This document shows positions 10,416 through 20,180 of a DNA stretch of 64,000 nt, piece by piece. Position 1 is the stretch's first letter. Each line of letters begins with the position of its first letter. The DNA lies in the NCBI RefSeq assembly GCF_963855985.1, contig NW_026973569.1, forward strand, positions 310,001 to 374,000, given 5' to 3'. This DNA comes from Ostrinia nubilalis. Its lineage: Eukaryota; Arthropoda; Insecta; Lepidoptera; Crambidae. The position numbers and the translations under genes are program-made. Below the pieces are notes generated by a model that saw only the letters and a list, made by a program, of their open reading frames with translations, had not been told where the DNA came from and made no database searches.

Positions 10416-11429
10416 GATCAGAATAAATATAGGTTTTCCCTCCATTACCGGTATCACTAATTTTTTTAGACAAGGCAGTTTCATTAGTTTGGGATTCAGT
10501 GAATAATATGTCCTGCGCCGGCTCAGTTTGAATAGACTTTGGTATTGTAGTGGGCTGAAGGCCATTAATACAGTTACAAGACTGTTTTTTTGATAAGGTG
10601 TCAAAACGCTCAGTGTTGTAATTACATAGGTCAACAAGTTTGGATGTGGCCAGTACATGTTCATTGATTTGTTTCTGTGCCATTTCATATCGAGATTTAA
10701 ACTGTTTAAGATAAAGTTCCAAGTCATCTATTTTCTCATGTAAGATCAAAGTATTATCATCATACAACTTTTTGTTTTGTTCTATTTTTAAGTTGTATGA
10801 TTTAAGCTTTTCTTTTAAAAGATTTTTTCTTTCAATAGAATTGACTGTTTAGGTAAACTACGTTGAAATGTAATTAATTTTTTGCATTTCTTGATAAATT
10901 TATTGATTTTAATATATTTTTTAAGTTTATTATTACTATTAAATTGATATTTTACTGCTGGACCGGAACAGGACACATCACAGGTCAAGTCTATTATAGG
11001 TATAGTTGGATTCTTCGATTCATGATCATTGTTCATCAATTCATTATACAGGCTCACGGTTGAGTTGAATTCTTGAGCCTGTTTTTCTTCCTCCATAGAT
11101 TTTATGGTTTTATGTGACTCACATAGGCTCTTTTCGAGGTCATGGATGCGATCCAAAGCCTGCTCATGAGTGTTGTTGCATTCACTGAAGGAATTCACCG
11201 TTTGTAGCAATTTCAAACATTGTTCCGCGAGGTCCAGATATTTGCCATGAAGCTCGGCAAGCTCATTCTTCAGTTGTGAGTTCCTGTTTACAACTTTATG
11301 AATCTCCTGTTCACTGTCTTCACGTTCCCGGAGAAGCTGGTCGCTGACCTCTCGTGAAGCTTTGAGGTCCAGGAGAGCCTGCCTCAACTTAACTTCCATG
11401 TCCTTCATGGTGGCCTTACGGGTCAACAT
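10405..11429 (-). pseudogene. LINE ORF1, N-terminal coiled-coil part (frameshifted)
   Basis: About 340 codons in two frames. The first 200 residues are rich in Leu/Glu/Lys heptads (LRQALLDLKASREVSDQLLR, then NSQLKNELAELHGKYLDL) typical of a trimerising or dimerising coiled coil, followed by a basic segment. The frame shifts at a T6 run (10823-10828) and the coiled-coil character continues in the second frame to 10417, where the nested LINE interrupts it. A coiled coil followed by an SGNH domain is a known CR1-type ORF1 layout. No zinc knuckle is visible. Confidence 0.7.
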
Positions 11430-11460
11430 CCTTGAAGCTTGTTGCAGTGAAGTTTACCAA

Positions 11461-11990
11461 TGGAAATAGGATTTTGTTTAGCGATCCCGATCGAAGAACC
11501 GAGAAAAAAAAATACAAAAAAGGGTTTTAGTGATCTTGGCAATAACAGTAGGTGATAGACTACTAGGGATCTGTATTTGAATACTATCTTATTATCATTT
11601 AAAAGTCTTATTACAGAAAATAACCAATTTATAAAGTAAAGCTAAGTTGTGTGGGTAGGATTTTTTGTTAAGGTTAGATAATTCTTCTACTTATTTCCAC
11701 TACAATAAAAGATATTTTACACGAATTGTGTTATTTTACAAACTAAAGTTTAAAACTGAGTAATTAAAAGGCAAAATATGAATATTTACATGAAATTATA
11801 ACCTCAACGTTGGGAATTGTAATGTTTTATTTTCAGTGTATAATGCAAAATACATGTAATGTACCTATAGATATTAGTTAATTAATGAATAAAAACAATA
11901 CTCCCTTGTTAATTTGTTCCGTAAATTTGAATTTATGAAGATTTTTCGTTGACAGCTGACGAAATTTTGTCTTCACTTTTTTGTCTTAAA
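11461..11990. other. Sequence 5' of the LINE, no feature recognised
   Basis: AT-rich without ORF or repeat that I can name; it may include LINE 5' UTR near 11460-11520. It is the target region of the LTR element that follows. Confidence 0.5.
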
Positions 11991-11994
11991 TACT

Positions 11995-12357
11995 TGTCGC
12001 AGACGGTCATGAGTACGGACACTAAAGTGAAACGCAAGTGCGCCACCTAGCGGCGAATCGGCGCAACACCGCTTTGGCGCGCTTTGACAGAGTCGTAACG
12101 GTCACGGCGGGACGGATCGAACTCACTTTCGCTCCGGACGCCGACAAGAGAAGACATCGTCACGGAACTGTCCCACGTTTCACCTAGTGCCTATTTTATC
12201 GCTCGACGAAGTCTAGATTGTAATACTAAGAACTAAGTGCTGATTTTGAACTCTATTTGACGATCATTAAATGTGTTCGAACACAAGTCTCATTCTCATT
12301 GCACGATACCCTATTTCGCCCACAATATCTGAGGTTCGAATCCCTGACGAGCCGACA
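11995..12357 (+). repeat. Left LTR, 363 bp
   Basis: Begins TGTCGCAGACGG and ends GAGCCGACA. Near its end, GGTTCGAATCC (12332-12342) matches a tRNA B box and is followed outside the LTR by a complementary stretch in the primer site. Confidence 0.9.
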
Positions 12358-12376
12358 TCAGAATTGGGATCGAATC
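12358..12376 (+). other. Primer-binding site
   Basis: TCAGAATTGGGATCGAATC directly follows the LTR. It resembles the complement of the acceptor/T-arm of a tRNA, probably tRNA-Leu. A similar TCAGAAGTGGGATTG occurs at 17572. With the LTR end it can form a stem: GGTTCGAATCCC with GGGATCGAATC, one bulge. Confidence 0.5.
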
Positions 12377-12684
12377 GTGCAATTGAGATCACTTTCAACG
12401 ATATTGGAACCAACACGCTAATGAAGAGGCCAACATTTGCGACGTGCTATTTTGGACCAACAAAATAAGAACATACCTACCTATACCTACTACCGGCAAG
12501 CTCCTTTGGCATCCAGGAACCGCTCGCTCGCTGGTCGTTCACTGGGCCTCGACCAATGTCGTCTCACCCGGTGGGCTAGTACCGCGCTGAGGGCGGAACA
12601 GTGGTGTCAAAGTCGAGCTGAGGGTATGCCCGGAATATAACTGGCCAGAAGAATGAAGAATCAGGATAGATGACGCGGGGCGAC

Positions 12685-12828
12685 GGTCAAGCTCACAGCG
12701 TTGGACCAGCGCAAGACGGCGGTCAAGCTCACAGCGTTGAACCGGTGCAGAACGGCGGTCAAGCTCACAGCATTGGACTGGCGCGAAGTGATGGTCAAGC
12801 TCACAGCAATGGACGGCGGCGGCGGTCA
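12685..12828 (+). repeat. Four 36-bp tandem repeats
   Basis: Units start at 12685, 12721, 12757 and 12793, each beginning GGTCAAGCTCACAGC. The period is a multiple of three but the frames contain no recognisable protein. Confidence 0.85.
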
Positions 12829-13162
12829 AGTGGAGAACATTGGACCGGCGCGGCGCGGAACGAGGTTGCCCGCGAGTACTTTGGATCACAAGGGTGAGCG
12901 ATATTGTTTTTCATTTGATTCTTTTGCTGAATACTTGTTGTTGTTGGTTAAAGATTGTCGCCAAGATTGAGTGGCAGACGTTTGAATAATGTTACTGTAA
13001 TGACCGGTATAGGTCAAACACAAGTAGTCAGCACAGAATACATTTTATGTTGTGTAATGATTAACGATCGAATTGGAGGAATGCCCATCAGTCGAGTGCC
13101 GATTGATTAGTAATAACGATGATTTGAGTAATGATATTAGTGATGTAGAGGCCACTGAGTGA

Positions 13163-13668
13163 TAGTCACAGGGATGACTACCACTATGTTCGTAATCACA
13201 GGGATGATTGCGGTATGTGATGTAATCACAGGGATGATTACATAATTTTGACTTGATGACGGACCATAGACTTTCGACTTATGACGATATCGTGATCACA
13301 GGGATGATTGCGATTAGTAATGTAGTCACAGGGATGATTACATTATTTTGAAACCTATAGTCACAGGGATGACTTGGGGTGTAGTGTGCAGTTACAGGGA
13401 TAATTGCAATAGTAGTCACAGGGATGATTACTTTATTTTGAAACCTATAGTCACAGGGATGACTTGGGTATTGTGCAGTTACAGGGATAATTGCAATAGT
13501 AGTCACAGGGATGATTACTTTATTTTGAAACCTATAGTCACAGGGATGACTTGGGGTGTATTGTGCAGTTACAGGGATAATTGCAATTGTAATCACAGGG
13601 ATGATTACTAGTGATTGTTACAGGGATAACATTCACTCATTTTGAGAGTCACAGGGATGGCTTTCAAA
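13163..13668 (+). repeat. Array of 16 hairpins with invariant loop CAGGGA
   Basis: Sixteen copies of A-CAGGGA-T are each embedded in an inverted repeat of 5-11 bp. Loops start at 13169, 13199, 13229, 13299, 13329, 13364, 13395, 13419, 13454, 13482, 13506, 13541, 13572, 13596, 13621 and 13652. Stem sequences differ but stay paired: TCA/TGA alternates with TTA/TAA next to the loop, and many changes are G-U or U-G in the plus-strand RNA (for example GAGAGTCA/TGGCTTTC). Copies 5-13 also fall in a higher-order unit of about 90 bp. The wobble pattern points to function as plus-strand RNA; the role is unknown. Confidence 0.8.
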
Positions 13669-14394
13669 GTTGTGGCACTTACATACCTACTATTCATGAT
13701 GATTTCTTTAAATTTGACTAAAAGGCACTTGTACTTTTTGGCTTTTCTCTAGTATTTTCGTTAAAGTACGTTTTATAGGACAAAGGTAGTTTTCAGTTGA
13801 TGAATTTTCATGTTTTACCATCTGGTAGAAGGTAGTTGTTTGCCAATTAGTATTACGTCCAATCGAGTGGTAATTTAATCTTAATTCAAAATAATTTTTG
13901 GTTTGGCTCAGTGGTACAAATGGTATCAAAAAAAGGGGGCCGTTAAGAACATGCAATAAATTACGTCACGTGCTCAATCACGCGTGACCTCGGCTGAGTT
14001 TACATTGAATGAAAATGTTATTGTAAATTATTTGGTTCCTAGGTGGTAGGTTCACCACTGATGTGAATATTATCGATACGGACGTACGTGACGGATGTAA
14101 ATAGACTAAAACTATTAGAATTGCTTAAATAGACTTCCTGAATTCCTTGTCGGTTTACCTTGTAGGTACTCGTTTAGTAGAATACGGGCGGTGAGCTTAA
14201 AATAAGATTTCATCTTAGGAAAGTAGCAGCCTTGCCACTTTGCACTTGCGTACCTACTATTCATGATCAATTGAGAAGAATGCCATAGGGTTATGTACCA
14301 GTCTAAAGTTGAAGTCGAGGTACATGCTGATCACAGTTGTGGTGATGATGATTATTTTTCTGTAATGGGAACTCGAGTTTGCTCTTGAGCCGTA

Positions 14395-14490
14395 AATCGT
14401 GGTGTGTAGTCGGTGAGTGATGCACACGGTGGCAGAGGACGTGGTCTTGGTAGACCGTAGTGTGTAGTCCGTGAGTGATGCACACAGTGT
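14395..14490 (+). repeat. Two 26-bp direct repeats with terminal inverted bases
   Basis: GTGTGTAGTCGGTGAGTGAT followed by GCACAC occurs near 14401 and again near 14460 with one change. Each can pair GTGTGTA with TGCACAC (one wobble). Confidence 0.6.
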
Positions 14491-15130
14491 TGTGATGGTA
14501 CTTAATGGTACAGTTTCAGTAATGGTGATTACTGTGGCATATGGAGATACTCGAGTGTCCTACGAATTTATTAGTGACTAAGATTATTGAAGTGTTTCAT
14601 GTTACATAGCCCTGGCTACTTCTATGTTATTAGAGTTGATAATGTATCAAGTGTCGATTTTAGAAAATAATTAGAATTGAGTTAGTTTACTTTCATGTTT
14701 TAATAGCAGTGATTATATGGTAGCGATTGGTAGTGTAATTATGAACATTGGATTGCAATGAAATTAGAACGCCTGAGGTAGACGTGTCTAATGTAGTACA
14801 AAAATGCTAGATAAAGTATTTGGTAGATGAGTGTACTTGATGGAGGTACATTGCTTTTTCATGGATGATAATGAATCCCCTACATTCATATGGAGATGGA
14901 CCTTAAACCAGTTGAAGGATTAGTCGATCAAAGCTCAATTATTTTAAAGTTCTTTTTCTCAGTATCGTAGTATGCAAGTCACTCAGATTGCTTGCATCTC
15001 CCGTGCATTCGTAGTCGTAAGCGTAAATCGGGCTTGATTTCCCGTAGCAGTGCGGCCATGACTGTGAATGGCATGCGTTTGGCGGGGAGGTGTAAACGAT
15101 CGCTGTGTGTCCACCGGATTGTTTGTATTC

Positions 15131-15229
15131 GGGTACCGGAGGGAGGTAGCCCATGATTGTGTTTTATTTGGGCACTGGATGAAAGTAGCCCATGATGTGT
15201 TGTATTCGGGTACCGGATGGAGGTAGCCC
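15131..15229 (+). repeat. Three hairpins with GGAKGRA loop and bulged A
   Basis: Units at 15131-15152, 15170-15191 and 15208-15229 read GGGYACY-(7-nt loop)-RGTAGCCC. Pairing is GGGY/GCCC and ACY/RGT with a bulged A. Unit 2 differs from units 1 and 3 at two pairs and keeps both paired (U-G to C-G, C-G to U-A). Loops are GGAGGGA, GGATGAA, GGATGGA. Confidence 0.65.
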
Positions 15230-15553
15230 ATGTTTGTGATATGGTGTAAGAAACAATCGGATGGAGATGAAGAGTATTGTTTACTGCTTTGCTGACCTTA
15301 GTTATTATGATGTAGTTTATTGAGTTTTGATGGACCTTAATCTCTATTGTGTTTTGATAATGTATCAAGCGATCGCTAGGTACATAGTAGCGTACGTGTG
15401 GTACGTGTCTCGCTGTATCGCACCTGCCGCGTTTCCGAATAGTCATCCGTTAAAATCTAACTGATCGTTGATTATTTCGTATTAAATTCTAATTGATTGT
15501 GGGAATAGACGTCTATACTGCAAATAGAGACTAATATTTCGAGTTTTCCCGCC

Positions 15554-15800
15554 ATGTCTGACCCACTTTATAATGAGTCAACCCATCTACCTTTGTTTCA
15601 AATTGTGGAAATCTGTGATGGTGACCGTTATGTTTTAAGATCCCTAATTAACAAACGTGTATTGAGTATTCACATGATCGTGTTAGGAAGACCCCTGAAG
15701 GCCCAGTACCTATTGAGATTGTGAGGGAAACGAGTTCGATGACTAAGTTCCATCTAATTAATTACAAGCACAGGTTTCTCAATTGTTTGGTCGGAGATTG
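15554..15800 (+). pseudogene. Decayed Gypsy pol C-terminus
   Basis: The frame from ATG 15554 (MSDPLYNESTH, then FQIVEICDGDRYVLRSLINK) resembles the end of Gypsy-type pol, downstream of integrase, where a GPF-I-E...DRY-L motif is common. A frameshift follows near 15670, after which another frame reads HDRVRKTPEGPVP, the expected continuation. It is the only piece of the interior I can relate to a protein. It suggests that the element derives from a Gypsy-type retrotransposon by loss of gag and most of pol. The assignment is by pattern and is not strong. Confidence 0.4.
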
Positions 15801-16191
15801 TACCAGGATGCCGTAGCCGTAGCCTATTAGAAACTGGTATCTGCTCTGAGTAGTCCGTGGGAATTCGGTAGTGCGATAGTTCTGGGTGGTGCAGTAGGAT
15901 CTGGCAGTGTGTAGCTAAGATCATAAAGTCATTAGTTGATTGACTTAGGTTCCCGAGGTAGGGTAGCAAAATGTGGACCGCGATTGTGATACCTGGGACT
16001 CATTCAATTTTTGAAGTAATTTTTGGTAATGATGATTTACCACATGGTCTTAGTGACTTCAATGTAGCAATTATTAGGAATTGTGAATAGTAGTGATTGG
16101 ATTCCTAAAAGCTAGGTAGTTTCTAATAGATAGCTATGGTTACTAGTTAGAAACACTAGACATCTATTTGGATGGCTTTTATTTGGAAGAG

Positions 16192-16362
16192 TGGAAAGAG
16201 TAACTAGTTGTAGAAAGAGTAACTAGTTGTAGAAAGAGTAACTAGTTGTAGAAAGAGTAACTAGTTGTAGAAAGAGTAACTAGTTGTAGAAAGAGTAACT
16301 AGTTGTAGAAAGAGTAACTAGTTGTAGAAAGAGTAACTAGTTGTAGAAAGAGTATCTAGTAG
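16192..16362 (+). repeat. Eight perfect 19-bp tandem repeats plus one degenerate
   Basis: Unit GTAACTAGTTGTAGAAAGA contains the palindrome AACTAGTT. The ninth copy reads ATCTAGTA. Located 130 bp before the right LTR. Confidence 0.9.
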
Positions 16363-16495
16363 TACTGAAAGTTTAGTTTCCTCATTTCTGAAAGCACATA
16401 AGTTGCTTGAAATAGGATTGGCCGAGCGGATACTGTGCTGTTCTTTTGGTTTTTTCAGATGATCACACGAGGACGTGTGACACGCAGGATGGCCG

Positions 16496-16858
16496 TGTCG
16501 CAGACGGTCATGAGTACGGACACTAAAGTGAAACGCAAGTGCGCCACCTAGCGGCGAATCGGCGCAACACCGCTTTGGCGCGCTTTGACAGAGTCGTAAC
16601 GGTCACGGCGGGACGGATCGAACTCACTTTCGCTCCGGACGCCGACAAGAGAAGACATCGTCACGGAACTGTCCCACGTTTCACCTAGTGCCTATTTTAT
16701 CGCTCGACGAAGTCTAGATTGTAATACTAAGAACTAAGTGCTGATTTTGAACTCTATTTGACGATCATTAAATGTGTTCGAACACAAGTCTCATTCTCAT
16801 TGCACGATACCCTATTTCGCCCACAATATCTGAGGTTCGAATCCCTGACGAGCCGACA
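16496..16858 (+). repeat. Right LTR, 363 bp
   Basis: Same length and, by eye, the same sequence as the left copy. The preceding bases (GACACGCAGGATGGCCG) are not a clean polypurine tract. Confidence 0.9.
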
Positions 16859-16862
16859 TACT

Positions 16863-17440
16863 AAATATTTTCGTCGGATAACACTCGTATACATTATTTA
16901 TAGGATAAACAATTGATTTCAGTATATTTTATCACAATATTACACGAAATTATAGTAAATTAACATTAAAAATTTGACCCGTTAAAATTACGCGTCTGAC
17001 AGCTAGGGATGCCAGCGCCAGTGAAGTGAAGTGAAGCGTATTTTGAATACGTGCACAGACAGACATCTAGACATTTACATTTAGGTAGGTAATCGTACAC
17101 ACACTTAAAAACTGTTTAGAAGCTCACTTAGACACACGAATATCGTCAGCCTAACTTTCAAATTGCTTAGGTATGTCCCTTTTTGCAAACTTTACAGGAG
17201 GAAATAACTGTTTATTTTTCATAGTTATGGTACTAATTGAAGTATAATGATGTTTAATTCAAATATAATCATTTATTTAAATTTTGTTTCAGATTGAAAA
17301 TATGCTGACGATAATTATTATTATTCTGTATATGATTTATTTTCTTTTTTTAAATTCTGTTTTGAAACACAAAATAAGCATCGCAATTTTTTTCGATCTG
17401 CGTAAATTAAAATCCAGTCAACATTCCCGTAGGCAGTTAT
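16863..17440. other. No feature recognised
   Basis: AT-rich flank of the LTR element; a short GTGAAGTGAAGTGAAG repeat near 17020 is the only structure I noticed. Confidence 0.4.
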
Positions 17441-17663
17441 GTTAGAATTGGCAACGCTTCGCATCTGTATTCTGAGCGCACTTTGGTATCGGGCAGAAGC
17501 GCGGGCGCGCAGCGGGAGGCGCGTTGTCTCGCTCTAATGCTCAAGGTCGTTCGGCCATGTAATCGCCTTAAGATCAGAAGTGGGATTGACCACGCGTTCT
17601 AACCGTTTTTGCCATCTATTTTTGCCTTAGTTTGTGATTATCAGTGCAGTGTTAAAAGTTAAG

Positions 17664-18198
17664 ATGACCAGGCGTTCGTCTAAATTAAAAAAAGAACGTG
17701 ATTATTCTCGTAAACAGTGTCGTGATAAAAGTTAGTTAAACGTCGGGTTTGTTCGAATATCGAATGCCGCCGTTAAATTAACGTGTGCATCGATTGAGTA
17801 TTGAGTATCGAGGTAGGTCACCTAGGCGATGTGTACGCACTCCGCGTCGTAGTCCTATTGGGAATCGTGAATATTCACGTAGCCCTCATAGTGATTTTTA
17901 TAGGCGCTGTGACAGTTCGTACGGCCGCCGCCATAGCTCGCGCGACGATTGTGTTTGGGAAAATTTCGTCGTGAATTGACTCGTTTGAGGGTGGATTGCA
18001 ACTGTAAGTGACACCGTCCAATGTTTTTCTGGAGCTTATTTGTGATGGAATCGTTACGTGTCTCATTTGCGGCAGTATGGGCAATAAAAAGGGTGGCACT
18101 TCCCAAGGGAAACTAAATACGGAGAGTGCGGTCCTACAGCGCGACGCGACTGCGAAACCGTCACCGTCGACACCGGATGATGGGAGGAGTAATAAATA
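17664..18198 (+). pseudogene. Gypsy-like gag relic
   Basis: ATG 17664 opens MTRRSSKLKKERDYSRKQ, which stops at TAG after 23 codons. A second frame from about 17780 continues with an Arg/Ser-rich stretch (RSPRRCVRTPRRSPIGNREY, YGRRHSSRDD), and a third holds GNKKGGTSQG. The basic RS-rich composition and the primer-site-like TCAGAAGTGGGATTG just upstream (17572) suit the start of an LTR retrotransposon gag. No zinc knuckle or capsid homology is visible. It is followed by a MITE and then a protease fragment in the same orientation, which supports a single disrupted element. Confidence 0.4.
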
Positions 18199-18453
18199 GG
18201 CTTGTGTAGTACATGTACTATGTACTAATAGGAAGCAATTCCTTTAGTTCACTTTAATACAGCCGATCACGAATAAATAGGTGTGAACGAGACGTTAAAT
18301 TGGTGACAAGCTCGCGCGTGCGAGATGGATTCGGCTCTGTGAGTGTGTTGCGAGTATTTTGCGACATTGTACTTAAAGGTGATAGTAATAAAGACGTTTT
18401 TCGTCCGATCTGATTAAAAAAATCGGTGTACGAAAATGAACTTGTTCTAAACT

Positions 18454-19080
18454 CTGATTTTTAATTCGACGGAATTTTGACATTTCAGAAGTGTTTCCAA
18501 CATTGAAACATTCCCACTAAGGATGGAGAGCATTTTCACAAATTAAAAAATAATCCTTTCTTGAATTTAAGGTTTCACTTAAAAAACTAAGGCTTAAAAA
18601 TGTACTGATCATTTCAAAATGGTTATTTGAATTTTTATTATCATATTTTAGAAGTTACAAAAAAAATTGGGAAATTATTTTTCTATTACTGGACTCCCTG
18701 GCCAATAATCAATGTGTTACAAACCTTTTTTATGAAAATCCTTTTGTTAATAAAATCTTAGCTTCATAAAATAATCAATTTAACAAGATGCCAATTTTAT
18801 AATCCAAGTTGATTATGATGACGATAATGATGATTGATGATCAATACATATTTTCGTTTATGTTAATATGTTGTTTTACTGCGTTAAAAACACGTTTTTT
18901 TCTATTTAATCTCTAAAATGTACATAATTATTAGTGTACATTGAATTCACGCAACAAACAATAGTTCATTCTTGTAAGTTGTAGTTGATGAAATTTCATT
19001 TCATCAAAGCAAAAAAGGCTTATTACATCTGAATTGTCAAAAAATGACAGCTGTCAGAATTCCGTCGAATTAAAAATCGG
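18454..19080. mobile_element. MITE with about 29-bp terminal inverted repeats
   Basis: CTGATTTTTAATTCGACGGA at the left end is matched, inverted, at the right end (19052-19080), with three mismatches over the repeat. ACT flanks both ends (18451-18453, 19081-19083) as a possible 3-bp duplication. No ORF inside. The family is not identified. Confidence 0.75.
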
Positions 19081-19188
19081 ACTATAACTACATTTGACCA
19101 ATTGTACTAGTTCGGAACGATCCGTCACAGATCCGTTCAGTGTCCGAGTAAGAACAAGCCTAGTAATAAATATTGCACGTTTTGTATT

Positions 19189-19556
19189 TTGGTCATTTTG
19201 TCTATTCTTGCTTTCAAAAGCAGCGTTGGGGGATTCGAGTGGGAGGCGGTCTTCAAGTGTGTGTTTTTGCTTAGAGTCGAATCCCAGCTCAGTGGCATAA
19301 TACCCGCATTATTAGTGCAAAAAGTACCCGTTAATATTTTGATTGACAGCGGGTCGGACATTTCGTTAATTTCCGAATCAGTTTTGAAGCGTTTTAATTT
19401 TATTTTAATAGAATCCCGGCTTATCGTTTGATGCGAGGAATCGGAAGTCAGGAGGTCGAATCAACTTCATACGTGACGACTTTTCAAAATCTTGTAAGCA
19501 ACGCGATAGTTCTTGTGGTTTTCGTGATGCGATGCCTTAGTTAAAATTTTGGTTTG
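19189..19556 (+). pseudogene. Retroviral-type aspartic protease relic (Gypsy-like)
   Basis: The frame contains PVNILIDSGSDISLISESVL: the DSG catalytic motif followed by the expected hydrophobic flap-side strand. The frame shifts by one near 19430 and continues RGIGSQEVESTSYVTTFQNL to a TAA at about 19554. The product would process gag-pol polyprotein as a dimer. RT and later domains are absent downstream, so the element is truncated. It is the clearest coding trace of this Gypsy relic. Confidence 0.65.
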
Positions 19557-20180
19557 ACCAAACAAAATAATTATGTAGTGGGTAACCTTCCTACGTCTTC
19601 GTCTACCGTCGACTCCAATATCGCGCTCTGACCCTGAGTGTCGTGCGCTGCCTTTGCTGGATTCCGAGAGGCGCATTCCTGTGGATGCGGTGGCCCCGGG
19701 GGCATGGAGCAGGAGCAGCAGCGCGACCCGCGCAACTACCAGGGAGGACGGAACAGGAATATTGGCGCTTTGTCTGGTTTGCTACAAACAAGGTCCTGTA
19801 ACTTTTGTATTTCTTTTCTTATCTACCCTTGTATACTCACGGACATTGCCCGCGGGTGGCGTGACCGGAAGGAGTGGCGAGCGTTCAGCGAACGAACGAG
19901 CAATGTTCGGTTCGCGAGCGAACATCGAAGAAGACGATCCTGACGAATATGTGCATAATTTTTGATATTTGATGTGCAGAGGAAGGCCGAGCGTGTATTT
20001 TGAAGTGAACGTGCTGCCCATACAAGTTTAAACGGGCGCTGGCGCATCACCGCTATGACTTGGAGTTGCTGGCTGGGTCCTGCATCGAATAACCCAGGAG
20101 GCCGCCGAGCACACAGGCCTGCGGCGCGGCGAGTGGACTCCAGGGGCTTGCGGAGCATTCTTGGAGGATGGCGAATCTTC
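19557..20180. other. GC-richer sequence, no gene recognised
   Basis: Open frames occur on both strands but carry no motif I know and overlap each other. It could be remaining retrotransposon interior. Confidence 0.4.

Larger units (their letters stand above)
5380..11460 (-). mobile_element. Nearly full-length LINE (CR1/Jockey group) with nested LINE insert
   Basis: Read on the minus strand: a short 5' part, ORF1 (11429 down to 8944, interrupted), ORF2 (8956 to 6080), then about 680 bp of 3' UTR ending in an AAAGTC-type tail (5380-5403). The 3' UTR carries a block (5518-5560) also present in the inserted LINE (9632-9675). ORF2 is intact. ORF1 has a frameshift and a foreign LINE. No target-site duplication was identified. 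This is the most complete non-LTR element in the window. Confidence 0.8.
11995..16858 (+). mobile_element. Non-coding LTR retrotransposon (LARD-like, Gypsy-derived)
   Basis: Two 363-bp direct repeats (TGTCGC...CCGACA) bound a 4.1-kb interior. A 4-bp target duplication TACT lies at 11991-11994 and 16859-16862. I saw no difference between the LTRs, so insertion is recent. The interior lacks gag zinc knuckle, protease, RT, RNase H and integrase cores. It holds a primer-binding site, a decayed pol C-terminus and several arrays of short structured repeats. Mobility would depend on proteins from another element. The orientation is set by the primer site and by the pol remnant. Confidence 0.85.

Noticed and set aside
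9529..11429. A single internally deleted LINE (ORF1 fused to ORF2 tail)
   Set aside because: Target-like sequence is repeated at both edges and ORF1 continues in frame beyond 9528, so a nested insertion explains it better.
13279..13611. Repetitive proteins on both strands across the hairpin array
   Set aside because: The unit lengths keep frames partly open; no start context or domain, and the RNA-level pattern explains the conservation better.
13163..13668. CRISPR-like or simple microsatellite array
   Set aside because: Spacing and flanks vary, units are hairpins with changing stems, and the context is a eukaryotic LTR element.
16192..16362. CRISPR array
   Set aside because: Direct tandem 19-bp units without spacers in a eukaryotic retrotransposon.
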